From Cryptomeria japonica (lineage: Eukaryota > Streptophyta > Pinopsida > Cupressales > Cupressaceae): DNA of 64,000 nucleotides. The notes beneath the pieces were generated by a model. That model did no database searches, was not told the origin of the DNA, and was given only the letters and a program-made list of their open reading frames with translations. Where the stretch lies: the NCBI RefSeq assembly GCF_030272615.1, contig NC_081415.1, positions 420,540,257-420,604,256 of the forward strand, in the 5' to 3' direction. Made by a program: the position numbers and the translations under genes. Shown piece by piece: positions 1-11,745 of the stretch. How positions within the stretch are numbered: position 1 is the stretch's first letter; each line of letters begins with the position of its first letter.

Positions 1-646
1 TTAGTATATGTTAAGTAGGTGTTTAGGGGTCCACGGTTAGCCGACAATTGCCGACAGTTGGCACCAACAGTCGGTCGACACCCATATATATATATGTCTG
101 TGTACTTATCCTCGGGATATGACCATGTTATGTTATGATGCTGGAATGTTATTCTGAAGATACATTGTAATGCTGAGATTAATGAATATATACTTGTGAG
201 TTCTCTACATTTTGTGCACATGCATACTATTATGTTTTACTTGCATTCTATCATGTACCCTACGGGCAAAACAGAATTGCACTTGCTTCTACCACAACAC
301 AAATCTAGTATATATTCCATCAACAAAATTAAAATACAAAATAGATGAATATGTATAACAGGTAACTCGATCTTGGATAATAAATAATTTTGTAAGTAAT
401 CCTTGTTATTTTTTGATAAAAAAGGCATGGAATTTATACGAGATGTAGCAACTCTTTTGTCCTAAAAATATTATCAAAATCAAACACAGTTGTGTTGCTT
501 GTCTTTGTCATGCTTATTGGAGTAGAGAACTTAGAAAATAACATTAAGTCAATGTTCACTTAAAATGGCAAATGTCAAGCATAAATACAAGGTTATGTAA
601 ACAAACTACATTACCGGTTCACTCCTATTGGCCCACCAGTTTGGGT
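1..646. other. AT-rich non-coding DNA
   Basis: No coding region is supported. A short alternating TA run lies near 85-100 and the stretch is generally AT-rich. It may be the tail of an LTR, but no paired LTR end, primer site or target duplication could be identified, so this is left open. Confidence 0.5.
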
Positions 647-760
647 CCAGTTTAACCTAGATACGAGTCTAGGTCCAATCCAACCTAGACAGGAATCTAG
701 TTCTAGTCCAACCTAGATGCAAGTTCGGATCTAGTCCACCCTGGTGGCTGTCTATAGTCC
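643..760. repeat. Degenerate tandem repeat, about 28 bp x 3-4
   Basis: A unit reading roughly 'gtccaacctagatgcaagt' recurs three to four times with substitutions: a Tccag/Tccaa start, an 'aacctaga' core, then a 'tctag' end. It is surrounded by non-coding DNA and no ORF spans it. Confidence 0.55.
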
Positions 761-1945
761 CGCCAAAGACTTGTGGGTCAATGTGGACAAACTCAAATGT
801 ACCCACAACGAATTTGGCAAGGAGTGACACCCAATTGGTAAGCTTTGGTGGCTTTTTTTGTTTTTTTTAATATCCACAACTGAAAGTGGCCATTGGGACG
901 TTAAACTTTCTGATTCTGGCAATGTAATGCCCCTCTAGCCTCACACCGATGTCAGGATGACTGCCCGTCCCTTAAAACTTCCTTTCTTGGCTCCATTTTG
1001 GATATAACTCTCTTGCTTTCTCTTGCACTGTGAAGCTTCTACTCACTATTTACTCCATTTTCTTGAGCATACTAGTCCACCACCTTCAGCCATTGCTACC
1101 TAGCAAAGCTCTGCCAACTTGGAGACTATTGCCTTTCCTCATCCCAGCAAGTTGCTACGCTTTTGGGTCTTTAAGGAGGGTAACTATCTGGGTTATCTCA
1201 ACATTTTGATCTATTGTGTTGATACTAGCATATTAATTTGTTTCATGTCATTTCTCTTTATCCATTTTTATCATGATCGTGTCTATAGGCTGTCCATGGA
1301 GGTGGAAACACCAAAGTTGGGGTTTGACTGAGGCAAACCTCTAAACACAGCCGCCCCCAACATTTCATCTTGGCTTCTTGTGTGTGCAAGTTCCAGTGGG
1401 GAAGAACGTAGTGTTTGCTGGAGCTTCATTTCGTGGACCCAAGTGAAACATTCCTTTGCTTCCTCCTTTTCCTTTTGTTGTTTTAATTCTATTTAATCTC
1501 TTTCAATTTCGTGCTTTCATTGTATTTAGCTTACTGGACATTGTGTTTGTCATCTTGTACTTTCTGGTACGGATCTATGTGCTCTGTCCATACCAGACGT
1601 TTGCACGTCGCAATGTCATCCTCAACCTGCATGTGCGTCCTAGGCAAAGAGCTCACAGAGCTGTCTAGAAGGCCTTTGTGACCTGCACTATCATTTCTTG
1701 TGATCTATATATTTTAATTAATTAATCTAGTTAGTTAAACACACTTTCTCCTTAATAGCGAACAAACTCAGAGGTTGTAATTACCTAAGGGTTTGTTCCA
1801 AGTGGAGAGTTGGAACTCAAGTCCTCGAGGGGTTTGTTTACCCTTCGTAGTGGTTCAATTTTCCTCCTCTACAACCTCCTCCTTGTAAAGTTTGCCAAAA
1901 TTTATCTTTTTTCCATATTAATGAAATAAAAATTTGTAGTGTTTG
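761..1945. other. Non-coding, no recognised feature
   Basis: Two 70-codon open frames occur (1119-1331 and 1456-1668, plus strand), but neither shows a recognisable domain or flanking gene signals. Nothing else is visible here. Confidence 0.4.
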
Positions 1946-1959
1946 TTGAAAATATTACA

Positions 1960-2262
1960 TTTTGTTGAGTATAGTTAGTAGGTAATAAATATAGTTAGTT
2001 GTTGGTTTATATCACTTTGTTTGAATAATAAGTGATATTAGACTAGTAATTAAGTTAGGTTATGTTAGTGGGAAGCTACTTTTCCATAAGAAGTTTGCAG
2101 TTGGTTATGTAACAGGAAAAATGGATTTGTAAAGCCATGCTGAAAATGTAATAGAATCAAATAATTATTCCTGCATTATATACCGCTATTGTGTCATTTA
2201 AAATGTAGAATCAACAATGTTGTATTTACAATTTTGTGCTAAGCCATTTCATTAAGTATTAG
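1960..2262 (+). mobile_element. LTR-like remnant with weak tRNA-iMet primer site
   Basis: The segment has a 'gttagtgggaagctacttttc' style sequence, then 'aaagccatgctgaaaatgtaatagaat', similar in layout to the short LTRs at 10040 and 11797 (gtgggaagtta..., aaagccaat...gaatgt). Directly after it, 'aagtattagagcc' at about 2250-2262 resembles a mutated tRNA-iMet primer binding site (tggtatcagagc). No coding sequence follows. Alternative: a chance resemblance in AT-rich DNA. Confidence 0.35.
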
Positions 2263-2803
2263 AGCCTCCATTGAGATGTAAGTTGGTTAGAGGTGTTTAA
2301 ATGAAAGAGATGGGAAAGTGAGTGAAAGTAATGTATGTACAATCTTTTGAAGTTTGATATTGTAATGTTCCCTATTAGGGTTTGATCAATTTTAACCATA
2401 ATTAATCTATTTTCAAAGTGCTTATGACTTAAACTAACTTGATTAAGAGTCAAGATTCCCTTAACATGAATCACATCTTGAATGTTCTTTCTTTCTTTAG
2501 TCAATCAAGTACTTGTTATCTTACCACACTGAATAGTTAATCTTATTCTGATTTATTCATAGATCATTACGTATTTACTAATTACTATTTATATGAATTA
2601 TTACTAATTCTTAAAGGTATTATATTAGCATTTATTATTATCAATATCTATATTTACAATCGTTATATTATTCCTTACTCTGATTTGAATATATGTATAC
2701 ATAAATAAATAAGTAAATTAAGTAATATTACCACCTCTAATATAAATTACTAATACTACTACTTAAACATTACTTGTTAGTAATATGTTTGGTGGCTGGT
2801 AAT

Positions 2804-2840
2804 GGCAGACAGATCTGACATGTGTCAGATCTGGTCTGCC
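2804..2840. repeat. Near-perfect inverted repeat (hairpin)
   Basis: The arms are ggcagac+agatctgaca and tgtcagatct+gtctgcc, 17 bp each. They are separated by 2 bp, with one unpaired G at 2833. It lies in non-coding DNA and could be an LTR regulatory palindrome or a terminator-like fold. Confidence 0.7.
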
Positions 2841-3780
2841 ACTGCATATGGAATTAAGGATGACTGTCATAGTTTATACTACTATTACCATTGCATAAAA
2901 ACATCATCAGACTTCATATGTTAATCATACGAATTAAGCACATCACCATGCAAACCCCCAAGAAAAAGGATGTTACTGCCTGTAACTTAATCATGGTTCT
3001 GATCTGATATGATCTATCGTCTGACCTCCTTTTATGAGTACAGACTATACGATGATCCCCCATCTATAAGATGGTTGCCGATAACATATCCTCCCCCTTT
3101 GGGAATGATTGTAAATGCCTTCTTATATCTTGTTTGGGAATGATAAGTTATGTTGCCAAAAGTCATGCCTTATGTTCATTCGTTTACTAATCGCATCACT
3201 TCATTACTATTTGGTTAACGATTATACTTGCACTCTTATCCAATCTTATCTTATATGTTATCTTGTCTTATTCGATCTGCCTTGTTGTGATTATAATTGC
3301 TGTCTTTGGTTTCTTAATTCGTGTCTTCTACATACCAACAATAATGATTATCATGATTGCTGCATTGACACTAATTCATTCTGTTTGCCGCCTCTACGGT
3401 ATTAGCACAGTTGATCTATCTTCCATTGCTACTTTGATGATTAATATTTAATTGAAATCTGTATTGATCCTTTCATAACTACTGTTATATGATTGCTGAA
3501 TATCGCACCATACTGGATATCTTCTTAGACTAATCGATATATATATTAGTCTTTATCGATTGTGTATGGAGGGTAGGCTATTAACATTGATGAACATAAC
3601 TTAATCGATTGTTAGATGCTTAAGTCTTTGTTTCGTTGCTTATTCAGTGCTTCAAACCCTTAATGTAAGACATGTCTAATATTCCATCATACATTACTCA
3701 CGCAATACGTATAAATTCGATGACTTAGTATATATTTATTCTCTGTATGAATACATGAATACAATGGATGGCGAGTTGCT

Positions 3781-3840
3781 GTAGCTTGTTGTATATGTAT
3801 ATTACTCATCACGTAGCTTGCTGTATATGTATATTACTCC
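3781..3840. repeat. Two-copy direct repeat, about 32 bp
   Basis: 'gtagcttgttgtatatgtat' plus 'attactc' is followed immediately by 'gtagcttgctgtatatgtat' plus 'attactc'. The copies differ at about one base. Confidence 0.7.
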
Positions 3841-4022
3841 AGGTATATATAATACCAAGTATATCATAATGGTATTATATATATATAATCAGACTGTATT
3901 TGAGCGTGTAATAAATATTAATATATAATAATATTTAATAAATAAATTTCAAATAATCATTTGTTGTTAATAGTAATACTTACTTCATTTAGGATATATA
4001 TATAACGATCAAGGAGGGGACA

Positions 4023-4587
4023 TGACAGATATGTTCTCATTAGCATAGTGAGAAGTTATGCCAGCATGGTGTTGCAATTTTGTGAATCACGATGACGTCA
4101 TACTACAAGGGCATAATTTTATTTGTTAAAATTATTGAAGAATCATTTGGTCTGGTATTTTTTATGTGCCCAACAAGCGTGCATCATAGAAGGAATAAAG
4201 AATGTTGTTTTAAAGGCACTAATTGGTGGAGACGCTATGTGCTTGAACAACATCATTTGTTTCTCAATTGCAGAGAAGGATTGGAAGTGTTTGTTGCTTG
4301 TAAGATGATAACATTGTCTTTTGTATGACCATACATACAATCTACATGTATTTTCTATAATTTTGGAAAGGTGCTAATTTATCCTGTTTATAATGTTGTT
4401 GAGGACCTCTGCCTTAATCTTTTGCAATGCATCTGTCTCTTATTGCTGAAAATTGCAATTCACTTTAAAATCATGCCATTCAATTACAAATATGCTCTAT
4501 TTAATAGGTGTTTTGAACAGACATAAGTAACCAGTTAAATTGTGTGTTTTGGCACCTTCCAAATCCATTTGTGATGTTGTTTCTTAC
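4023..4587. other. Non-coding flank of the hAT insertion
   Basis: Overlapping short open frames on both strands (4092-4340) have no recognised domain. A palindromic TGACGTCA (CRE/TGA-type bZIP core) lies at about 4093-4100, but no gene adjoins it. Nothing else is supported. Confidence 0.4.
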
Positions 4588-4595
4588 TTTTGAAG

Positions 4596-4752
4596 CTAGC
4601 TTACCAGGTTCACCTCCACACCCCCCTGGTTCGGGTCCAATATGGTCCGGGTTCGGTCTGGCCCTGGTTCGACCAGGGTTCGAATTTCCCAGGGGGGGTT
4701 CGACCTGGTTCGAACCCGGGTGAACCAAGATCGAACCAGGTCGAACCTGGAT
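4596..4752 (+). repeat. Left TIR and subterminal GGTTCG repeats of the hAT element
   Basis: After the 16-bp terminal inverted repeat, GGTTCG or its complement occurs about eight times in 150 bp (ggttcgggtcc, gggttcggtctgg, ggttcgaccagg and others). The region is GC-rich, in contrast to its AT-rich surroundings. Confidence 0.75.
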
Positions 4753-5170
4753 GGTTGGGCGGTCCAAAATGGGTTTTTTAATGCAAAATTTAAATTTTTT
4801 TTAAAATACACCATGTAAAAAGTCAATTTTATACCCTAAAAGTGACTTCTAAAACATAATCTTGGCTCATTTCTTCTCATTTGTGTTGCAAACAAAAGTT
4901 TTTTGACAGCAAGTTGAAGAAAGGGTGAACAAAGTTTGGCTTCCAAGATCAAATAGGAGTTGAAGACTGATTTTTTAAGCTTCAACAAGTGTTGAAGCAT
5001 CATTTCCATACATTTGCAAGCTCCCATTGGCTACAAGAGGTAGGTTTTTTAACCTTTTTTTCCAACTATTTTTGTTTCACAAATTGTCAAGCATGAAACA
5101 TTAATTGTTTTTCATTATTTTTTTATTTTTTTTTAATATCTTTATGTTATTTCTTGCCATAGGAACTAGA

Positions 5171-7581
5171 ATGGAATCTACCTCTTCCTCCGTTGGCAAT
5201 GAACAAACAATTACAAAACAAAGAAATGATCCGAATTCTCCCTTATGGAAGTATGTAGACATTTTAAACACACTTCCAGGAGGTGGGGGATTAAGTTGGA
5301 GATGCCAAGGATGTGGTATTGAACATAATAGTTCATATTATCGGGTGGTAGGCCATTTGTGTGGAATAAAAGGAAGAGGCATCAAAAAATGCCCTGGAAA
5401 AGATGGTAAACCTATACCAAATGAGACAGTGATGAAATATTTTTAGGAGCATGAGGAGGCAGAAGAGAGAGAAGCCCATTGATTGAATCAAACCGCAGCA
5501 AAGAAAACAAGGGGAATGCAAGCCCCATCTAATCCCAATGTTGTAGTACAAGATCACCCCTTCTTTTCCACAAATGAACCTGAAAATGAACCACCCTTGA
5601 CACACAAAAAAACAAAGGGGCCTTTAGAAACCGCATTTCAAAATGAGAGTAGAGACATTGCTAACCAAGATATAGAAAGGTGCATTTGTGCAAATGGGTT
5701 GGCTTTCAATGTTGTTCGCTCCCCATATTGGAAGCAAATGATAAAAAGTGTTAATGAAGCTCCAAGAGGGTATAAGAGCCTAGGTTATGAGAAGGTACGT
5801 GGAACATTATTGGACAAAGAGGTGAAGAGGGTTGAAGATGCATTGAAACCCATAAGGGATTCATGGGCTGAAACAGGTGTAACAATCGTTTCAGATGGGT
5901 GGAAAAATGCTAAAAATCGTCCATTGATCAATGTCATAGCGGTGTCCCCTAAAGGGGCAATGTTTTTAAAAGTTGTGGATTGTGAGGGCCAAGTAAAAGA
6001 TGGCCAATTTATTGCAGAAATTCTCATCTCCACCATTGAGTCAGTGGGACCCTGCAATGTTGTCCAAGTCATAATGGACAATGCAAGAAATTGTCGAATT
6101 GCTGGTTTGTTGATTGAGGAACGCTATGATCACATCTTTTGGACACCTTGTGCGGTCCATTCACTCAATCTTATGCTACAAAGGATTGGGACAAATAAAA
6201 TAGATCAGAGGTGTGTATGCAGAGGCTGAAGACATCCAGATGTTCATCACAAACCACCACATGTCTCAAGGGATTTTTAGATCCTTTTCGAATTTGGAGC
6301 CATTGAGGGTAAGTGAAATAGTAATTTAATTTAACATTTTCTGATTTTTTTAATTTCAATGTTCATAATATCATTGTGTAAGCTATATTGTGTATTCTTC
6401 TTTAAAGTTTGGCTTTATTTTTTAATCATTTTGGCATTAATTTGTGTTATAGGTTGTTAAGACCCGTTTTGCATCAAACACAATCGTCTTAAGACGACTT
6501 GTGAAAGTTAGAGTGGCACTATGCAATGTGGTGATTAGCAACAATTGGACTGTATGGAAGCAGAGTAGCAGTGAGAGGGCAGAAAAAATTAGGGAGAGAA
6601 TATTGAATGAGAAATGGTGGGATCTTGTTACATATCTCCTAAGTATCACTGAGCCCATTATGAGTATGATTCGCTATACCAACATGGATAGGCCTTGCAT
6701 TGGTGAGATTTATGATGGCATTGACTCAATGCTTGAAAAAATAAAGTTCACTATAAATGCAAAAGAGAATGACCCCGAGGAGAAATTCTTCAAAGAAGTG
6801 AAAGCAATTATTGTAGAAAGGTGGAATAAGATGACCACTCCTTTGCATCTTCTTGCCTATGCCTTGACACCAAAGTACTATCTATAGCAATCAGTTTCTT
6901 GATAAACCAGGAAGGATTCCACCATGGAGAGATCTAGAAATATCTGATGGGTACAAGGCAGCATTTCTTAGACTATGTCCTGATGATGATTTGCGAGATA
7001 TTGTTACAAATGAGTTCATAGAATTCGCAAATGGGAATGATCTAAGTGTTGAGGCACTTCGTCATAGATCCAAGAAGGATGCTCATAGCTGGTGGTACTT
7101 CCATGGTGCATGCTTCCAACACCTACAAGCCCTCGCTGTAAAAGTTATATCACAAGTAAGTTTAATTAATTAAAATTTATCACAAGTTTATTTATAGTTT
7201 ACTTTGTCTTCATAGGTTGCTAGTTCATCTGCTTCAGAAAGAAATTGGAGCACATACTCTTTCATCCACTCAGTAAAGCGCAATAGGTTGCTATCTAAAA
7301 GAGCGGAGAATTTAGTATATGTGCATTCCAACCTACATCTTCTTTCACACAAACAACATGACTACACACAAAGGGAAACGAAGATGTGGGATATAGAGCC
7401 AGAGCATACTAATTTGGAAGCTCCCGCTTCTCAGCTTCTTGCATTGACACTTGATGACTCGGAGGGCGAGCAAACTTATAGTGCAAGTGCAAGTGGCGTT
7501 GGCTCATCTAATGTCAATGTCAATGATGAGGAGGATGAGGAAGAGGAGGAGGATGAATTAGTTGATCCATTTGATGATTAA
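5171..7581 (+). pseudogene. hAT transposase, DUF659 plus hAT dimerisation domain, disabled
   Basis: A non-coding 5' intron is suggested by a gtaggt donor at 5040 and an AG acceptor at 5161-5162, just before the ATG at 5171. Exon 1 (5171-6308) begins with a BED-like zinc finger (CQGC...H...C, codons 38-75). It continues into a DUF659 block with typical 'SDGW', 'VIMDNARNC' and 'PCAVHSLNLML' motifs. Introns with gtaagt donors follow at 6309-6452 and 7156-7215. Exon 3 (7216-7581) carries the hAT dimerisation signature 'SSSASERNWS' and an acidic C-terminus. Lesions visible: in-frame TAG at 5444 and TGA at 5480, a frameshift near 6210, and a stop plus frameshift near 6885-6900. The transposase would have acted in the nucleus on the flanking TIRs. 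Confidence 0.88.
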
Positions 7582-7767
7582 ACTTTATATTGTTGAAAAT
7601 TGAAACAATGATACTTGAATATTTTGATATTAAACTTGATGTATATGATGCTATTATGGTATGATCATGATGCTATGATTACAAGTTTATGTTTGTTTTG
7701 TTGTTTATATGATGCTATGTGACATGCTAATCTTAATTCATGCTTACAAGCTGCACAAATATTAAAA

Positions 7768-7790
7768 TATATATATATATATATATATAA
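7768..7790. repeat. (TA)n microsatellite
   Basis: An alternating TA run of about 22 bp inside the 3' non-coding part of the hAT element. Confidence 0.85.
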
Positions 7791-7902
7791 AATTTACATG
7801 TTTTTGTACTAACGAACCCAAATGAACCCAAACCCCTTTTCAAAATTTTGCCGTACCGGCGTACCAGTTCTTTGAACCCGAACCGGCAAGCTAGTTTTGA
7901 AG

Positions 7903-8651
7903 ACATCTTATCACATTTTTGGGAAAGTTCATTGTAATGAGTGCATCATCAGTCAAACTGACACCCTCTTTTTGTACATGGAAATGCATGACAGCAAGAT
8001 TGATACTTAAATCATGCTCATGCTCTCCGATACAACATTTGACAGATAGAGCTTAAAGATATCAGAAGAGTTTGGAGGAACACGAGAATGGAAACATTTT
8101 TCCATCTCAAATTAGCTTCTCACTCGAAAACGGTACATTGCTTGAGAAGCACTAGCTCTTCGTTTAGTCTCCCCTTTCAAGCCAAAGGAGGGTTTATACC
8201 CTCAAAGAAGGGAATCCTCTCATTGTTGGCTTCGTTCCTATTGTATACTAAAGGAGGGATTTGTTCATATTGTCATTGATTAAGCCCAACTACCCATGGA
8301 AATGCACAGTATATGCATAAGAATGTTTTAGCATCTACAAGACTTGCTAGAATACACTACAGTCAAAAAATCGAAAAGTCAAATAGGATGAGCTCACGTA
8401 GTAAAAGCATTTGAGTTTCCAAAGAGGGGGGTCTATGAAATATGATCAAGTGTTGAAATTGGATGTAATATTGCATCAACTCAATGAATGCGGCATACCA
8501 CAATGGAAAAGGCTGGGTAGAAGTCCTAGTTGAAGCCAAAGGGGAAATTACCAAATTGAAACAATATATGTTTACAATATCGATTACTGGAAATTGCTCT
8601 TGCTTTTTATCGCCCTCGCCTTAATCAACTGTGTAAAATCAGTGCACTTAC
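7903..8651. other. Probable intron or flank of the RMD1-like gene
   Basis: On the minus strand this lies downstream of a gtaagt donor at 8651-8646. No exon with DUF155-like coding was recognised here or further left to position 1. Either the next intron extends past the window or the gene is broken. The short open frames at 8088-8279 and 8363-8554 have no recognised domain. Confidence 0.45.
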
Positions 8652-9268
8652 AGTTTTTGTAGAAGAATGTTCAAGCATGTTATTGGACGACACCCTCAGC
8701 ACGACATTGTTGGCGCTACGAGAATTGGGTGGAACCACGTCGAACACATGCTCCGTTTGCAAACCTTTCAAGTCCACACTGCAGATACGAAACACTTAGC
8801 ACATCAAACCCTGGAAAAGAAACTTTCGAAACAAGAATCTGGGGAATAATAACTCAAATCAAACTCATCAGATCAAATCCCCCCAAATCGAATCACAAAC
8901 ACGAACCTCGTGCCCAGCAAGTATGCCTTGACTGTAATATAAGTTCCTTGGTTCTTATCAAGTGCTTCAATGTTGGATTCCTCACATGCGTCCACAGCGG
9001 GCCACTTCTGGTTCCAATCTACTGTCTCCATAACAGAAGCGCTGCTGCAAAACCTGATTGGTATTCTCCCTAAAAATGCAGGGGAAGAGCAATAGAAACC
9101 ATTGTCTGCGAATTGTTTTCTATTGAATTGGGGAATTGAATTGACTTCTCTGATAGGTGTTATCAGGATTTTGATACAAGATGTGACTTTGCGAGCCCTG
9201 TGAAGTAGCTTTCGTGTTGTTAACATTGTTTCAAGCGTCTTACAGAGATTGTTTTGGCAATGTCGCAA
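8652..9268 (-). CDS. RMD1/DUF155-family mitochondrial protein (RETARDED ROOT GROWTH-like), 5' exons
   Basis: Exon 1 is 9268-8907. It encodes an N-terminus rich in basic and hydroxylated residues (MLTTRKLLHRARKVTS from codon 15), as in mitochondrial transit peptides, and ends in 'YITVKAYLLGT'. A 128-bp intron (8906-8779, GT...ctgcag) joins in phase to exon 2 (8778-8652). Exon 2 continues 'SVDLKGLQ' and 'VVPPNSRSANNVVLR', the start of the DUF155 domain of plant RRG/RMD1 proteins. Exon 2 ends in phase 0 at a perfect gtaagt donor. Known family members are mitochondrial; Arabidopsis RRG affects root meristem cell division. The start may be the first ATG (9268) or the one at 9226. The rest of the domain and the C-terminal membrane segment are not in the window, so this may be a 5' fragment with a long intron or a truncated copy. 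Confidence 0.72.
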
Positions 9269-10039
9269 ACATTTAGGTAGAGTCCATTGGCTTTTCCACT
9301 GTTCAAGAACAATACATCATCTCAACATGTTTATTTAAGGATTTTGAAGCCCTTCAGCTGCCTGCTTCAAAGGATTGAAATTGAGGACAAGCCTTACAGA
9401 AAGTTCATTTTTTGTTCTCTGCGAGGAATGGACAGAGAGCTTTTGGACCCAAAAAACCCAGGGGTTTTGATTGGGTTATTATGAGGAAATAAAACACTCA
9501 TGCTAAATATTTAGGGCAAGGTGATAAATTAACACTTGTATTGGGCGTTGTATTGCGGGAAGTGTCTATTATGGCTTCAAAAAGACACTACGGAATGACT
9601 AACAGACGCGCGTTTTATACTGTCGATTTTACAATTAACAATTGCGATTGACTAACCTGTCACTAACACGCTGTACGAAAAGTTTGTTTTGGAGCTAGAA
9701 TAGCTTCAGCGTGTATTGTGTAAGGCATGATGGTTGAATATGTTATTAGGATAAAATGCAATAATTTTGTGTTAAAATTACTATATAAAAAAATATGATT
9801 TTTTTTTGTTTTCTTTATTTAGTCTTAATAATATATTTAAGATATGTTTATTTACATAGTCATATAGTTTGTTTATTTTTTATTATATTGTAAATAATCA
9901 TTTACCAAAAATTGTAAAGTAAATGTAAAAAATTATTGTTTAGTCAATAGAATAGATATTTGAATTATCAAGTATAAGTGATGGTAAAACTATGAAAATA
10001 GTCTTCTTCTAGTCTTAAAGCAATTGAAGCATTATTTTT
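9269..10039. other. Upstream region of the RMD1-like gene, non-coding
   Basis: Expected to hold the promoter of the minus-strand gene starting at 9268 or 9226. No sure TATA box was fixed on the minus strand. The plus-strand open frame at 9287-9484 has no recognised domain. The right part (from about 9760) is strongly AT-rich. Confidence 0.4.
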
Positions 10040-11376
10040 TGTTAGGAAATTGAGGTTTGCATTTAATAATCTAGTTATTAAGTTAGTTGGGTAGGAAGTT
10101 ATTCTCATAATGAGAAAATAATGGCTTTATAAAACCAATATATTGAATGTAGTAAGAGACAAATGCTTATAATGAAATAGTTATTTATTTCTATTTGCAA
10201 TGTATATTTTTTGTTTTTGTTTTTGTTGCTCTACATTGGTATCAGAAAGTCTTTATGATTTTGTGTTGTGAGAATGGATTTGTTATGTTATGTGAAGGTG
10301 ATTGTATTCTCTCCTTGAATTGATTCACTAATGTTGTGATTGGAAAAACCATACTAGAACTGTGAATGCACTTGTTGAGCATGAAGACATATGGAAAAGA
10401 TGTGTAGTTGTTGTTTGGGGAATGCAACAAAATAAAAAATGATGATTTTCTTGTTGCATTAAAATTGTAGAAATCATTTTATCGAGTATAGATATATTAA
10501 AGGCATAGATGAAAAACTATGCACAGATATGACAATAAATCTGTTGGAAGGGTGTGTGAATATTTTTATTTTCCTACTTGGTAATCATCCTTAGAAGTAT
10601 GGAATGAAGTGGCATCCCATTCTTTGTTTATGTGTCATCATTACACATTCGTGTCAATTTTTTTGTGAAGGAATTTATACTAGTTTTTAGTGCATATGAT
10701 GTATGTCACCTTTCTTGGGTTACTACATGTCAGTTTGTCCATGACAATAACATGCTTTCTTGTCTATGTATTGCTTGCTACCAATTTGTATTAGTAAAAA
10801 AATATATATTGGTGGTTTGATTTGGTGAAGATTAGGGTTTTAATTATCTATTTTGTTATTATGGAAGTGAAATTATAGTGAATAATCTATGTAAAAGGAT
10901 GTTAACATTGAATATTTGTATGGAGTTGATACTTCTTTTGTAATTGGAGAAATGAGAGTATATTGGGGTTTTTGATAGTAGGCAGACAATTAGAGGAATG
11001 ATTTTATACAAGACGAGGAAAGTTAGTGCTCATTAGACTAAAGTCTTGTGTAGGAGTTCCTCATCCATATGATAAGGCAACGAGAATGCTCATCTAGATG
11101 TATTAAACCTTTTTATTGTAATGGATAAATTATCAGTTAATATGACATCCTATTTTATGTACAAGGACCTTTATGTGTATATCATATTTACTAATGATGC
11201 ATTTAAAGCCATTCATATTGTATTTGGTGGTTAAGATCTAAAATTGTAAATTGGAGGTTGGAGGAAATGGAGGTAAGAGGACATCTTGACCTAGCTTCTC
11301 GTTTATGGATGATTCACTGCATGAGAAGCATCTTTTCATATCTAGTCCCTTCATGAGCAAGAGGGTGAAATACAGT

Positions 11377-11505
11377 AATTTGTTGGTTTGTGGATAGTTG
11401 AATCCATAAACTTGGTGAGTTGTTGTTGGTTTGTGGATAGTTGAATCCACAAACTTGGTGAGTTGTTGTTAGTTTGTGGATATTTGAATTCACAAACTAA
11501 CTATG
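11377..11505. repeat. Tandem repeat, about 51 bp x 2.5
   Basis: The unit 'ttgttggtttgtggatagtt' + 'gaatccataaacttggtgag' recurs at about 11377, 11428 and 11471 with a few changes, inside the non-coding LTR element. Confidence 0.8.
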
Positions 11506-11514
11506 GATAGTTGA

Positions 11515-11745
11515 GTGTCAATTGGATAATCAGAATGTTTGCCCAGATATGAGGAGTTTGGATTGATGTTGATGTTGAATTGGGTAATCAAAACATTTTC
11601 CCGGATATGAGAAGTTTTATTTTATGTTGATGTAGTGTTGGATAATCAAGAAATTTGCCAAGATAGAGACGTTTGGGTTGATTCTAATGAAGAGTTGGAT
11701 AATCAAGACATTTGCCTAGATAGAGAAGTTTACATTGATGTTGAT
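11515..11745. repeat. Degenerate tandem repeat, about 58-62 bp x 4
   Basis: Each unit has 'ttggataatcaaga(a/c)atttgcc', 'agat(a)gagaagttt' and 'attgatgttgat'. Four diverged copies lie back to back, directly after the 51-bp array. Confidence 0.75.

Larger units (their letters stand above)
2540..4022. other. AT-rich non-coding stretch with hairpins, possibly an old LTR element
   Basis: No coding region is supported; the 96-codon frame at 3115-3405 has no recognised domain. The segment holds two clear palindromes (2804-2840 and 3528-3553) and a two-copy direct repeat near 3781-3840. At 4009-4021 there is a purine tract (atcaaggaggggaca) followed by TG, which looks like a retrotransposon polypurine tract and LTR start. 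No matching second LTR was found. Confidence 0.35.
4588..7902 (+). mobile_element. hAT transposon with TIRs and 8-bp target duplication
   Basis: The element body is 4596-7894 (3299 bp). It is flanked by identical 8-bp copies of TTTTGAAG at 4588-4595 and 7895-7902, the target-site length of the hAT superfamily. The termini are imperfect inverted repeats: left ctagcttaccaggttc, right (reverse complement) ctagcttgccggttc. The left subterminal 150 bp is crowded with GGTTCG-type repeats (4618-4750), and AACCC/CGAACC motifs recur at 7810-7885, as expected for transposase-binding subterminal repeats. Inside is a three-exon transposase gene with several disabling lesions, so the copy is probably immobile. 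It lies on the downstream side of the minus-strand RMD1-like exons and could be in an intron of that gene. Confidence 0.93.

Noticed and set aside
1119-1668. Two 70-codon plus-strand frames as possible small genes
   Set aside because: Hydrophobic runs from T-rich DNA, with no recognised domain and no supporting signals.
3115-3451. 96-codon Cys/Leu-rich frame
   Set aside because: Composition follows the T-rich strand, and two overlapping frames are equally open. No family signature.
4009-4024. Polypurine tract and LTR start as a defined element border
   Set aside because: The purine tract is suggestive, but no partner LTR, target duplication or coding region was found, so no element was called.
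5785-6081. 98-codon minus-strand frame
   Set aside because: Antisense shadow of the DUF659 block of the hAT transposase.
8667-9073. Plus-strand frames of 60 and 114 codons
   Set aside because: Antisense to the two RMD1-like exons, which join in phase with canonical splice sites on the minus strand.
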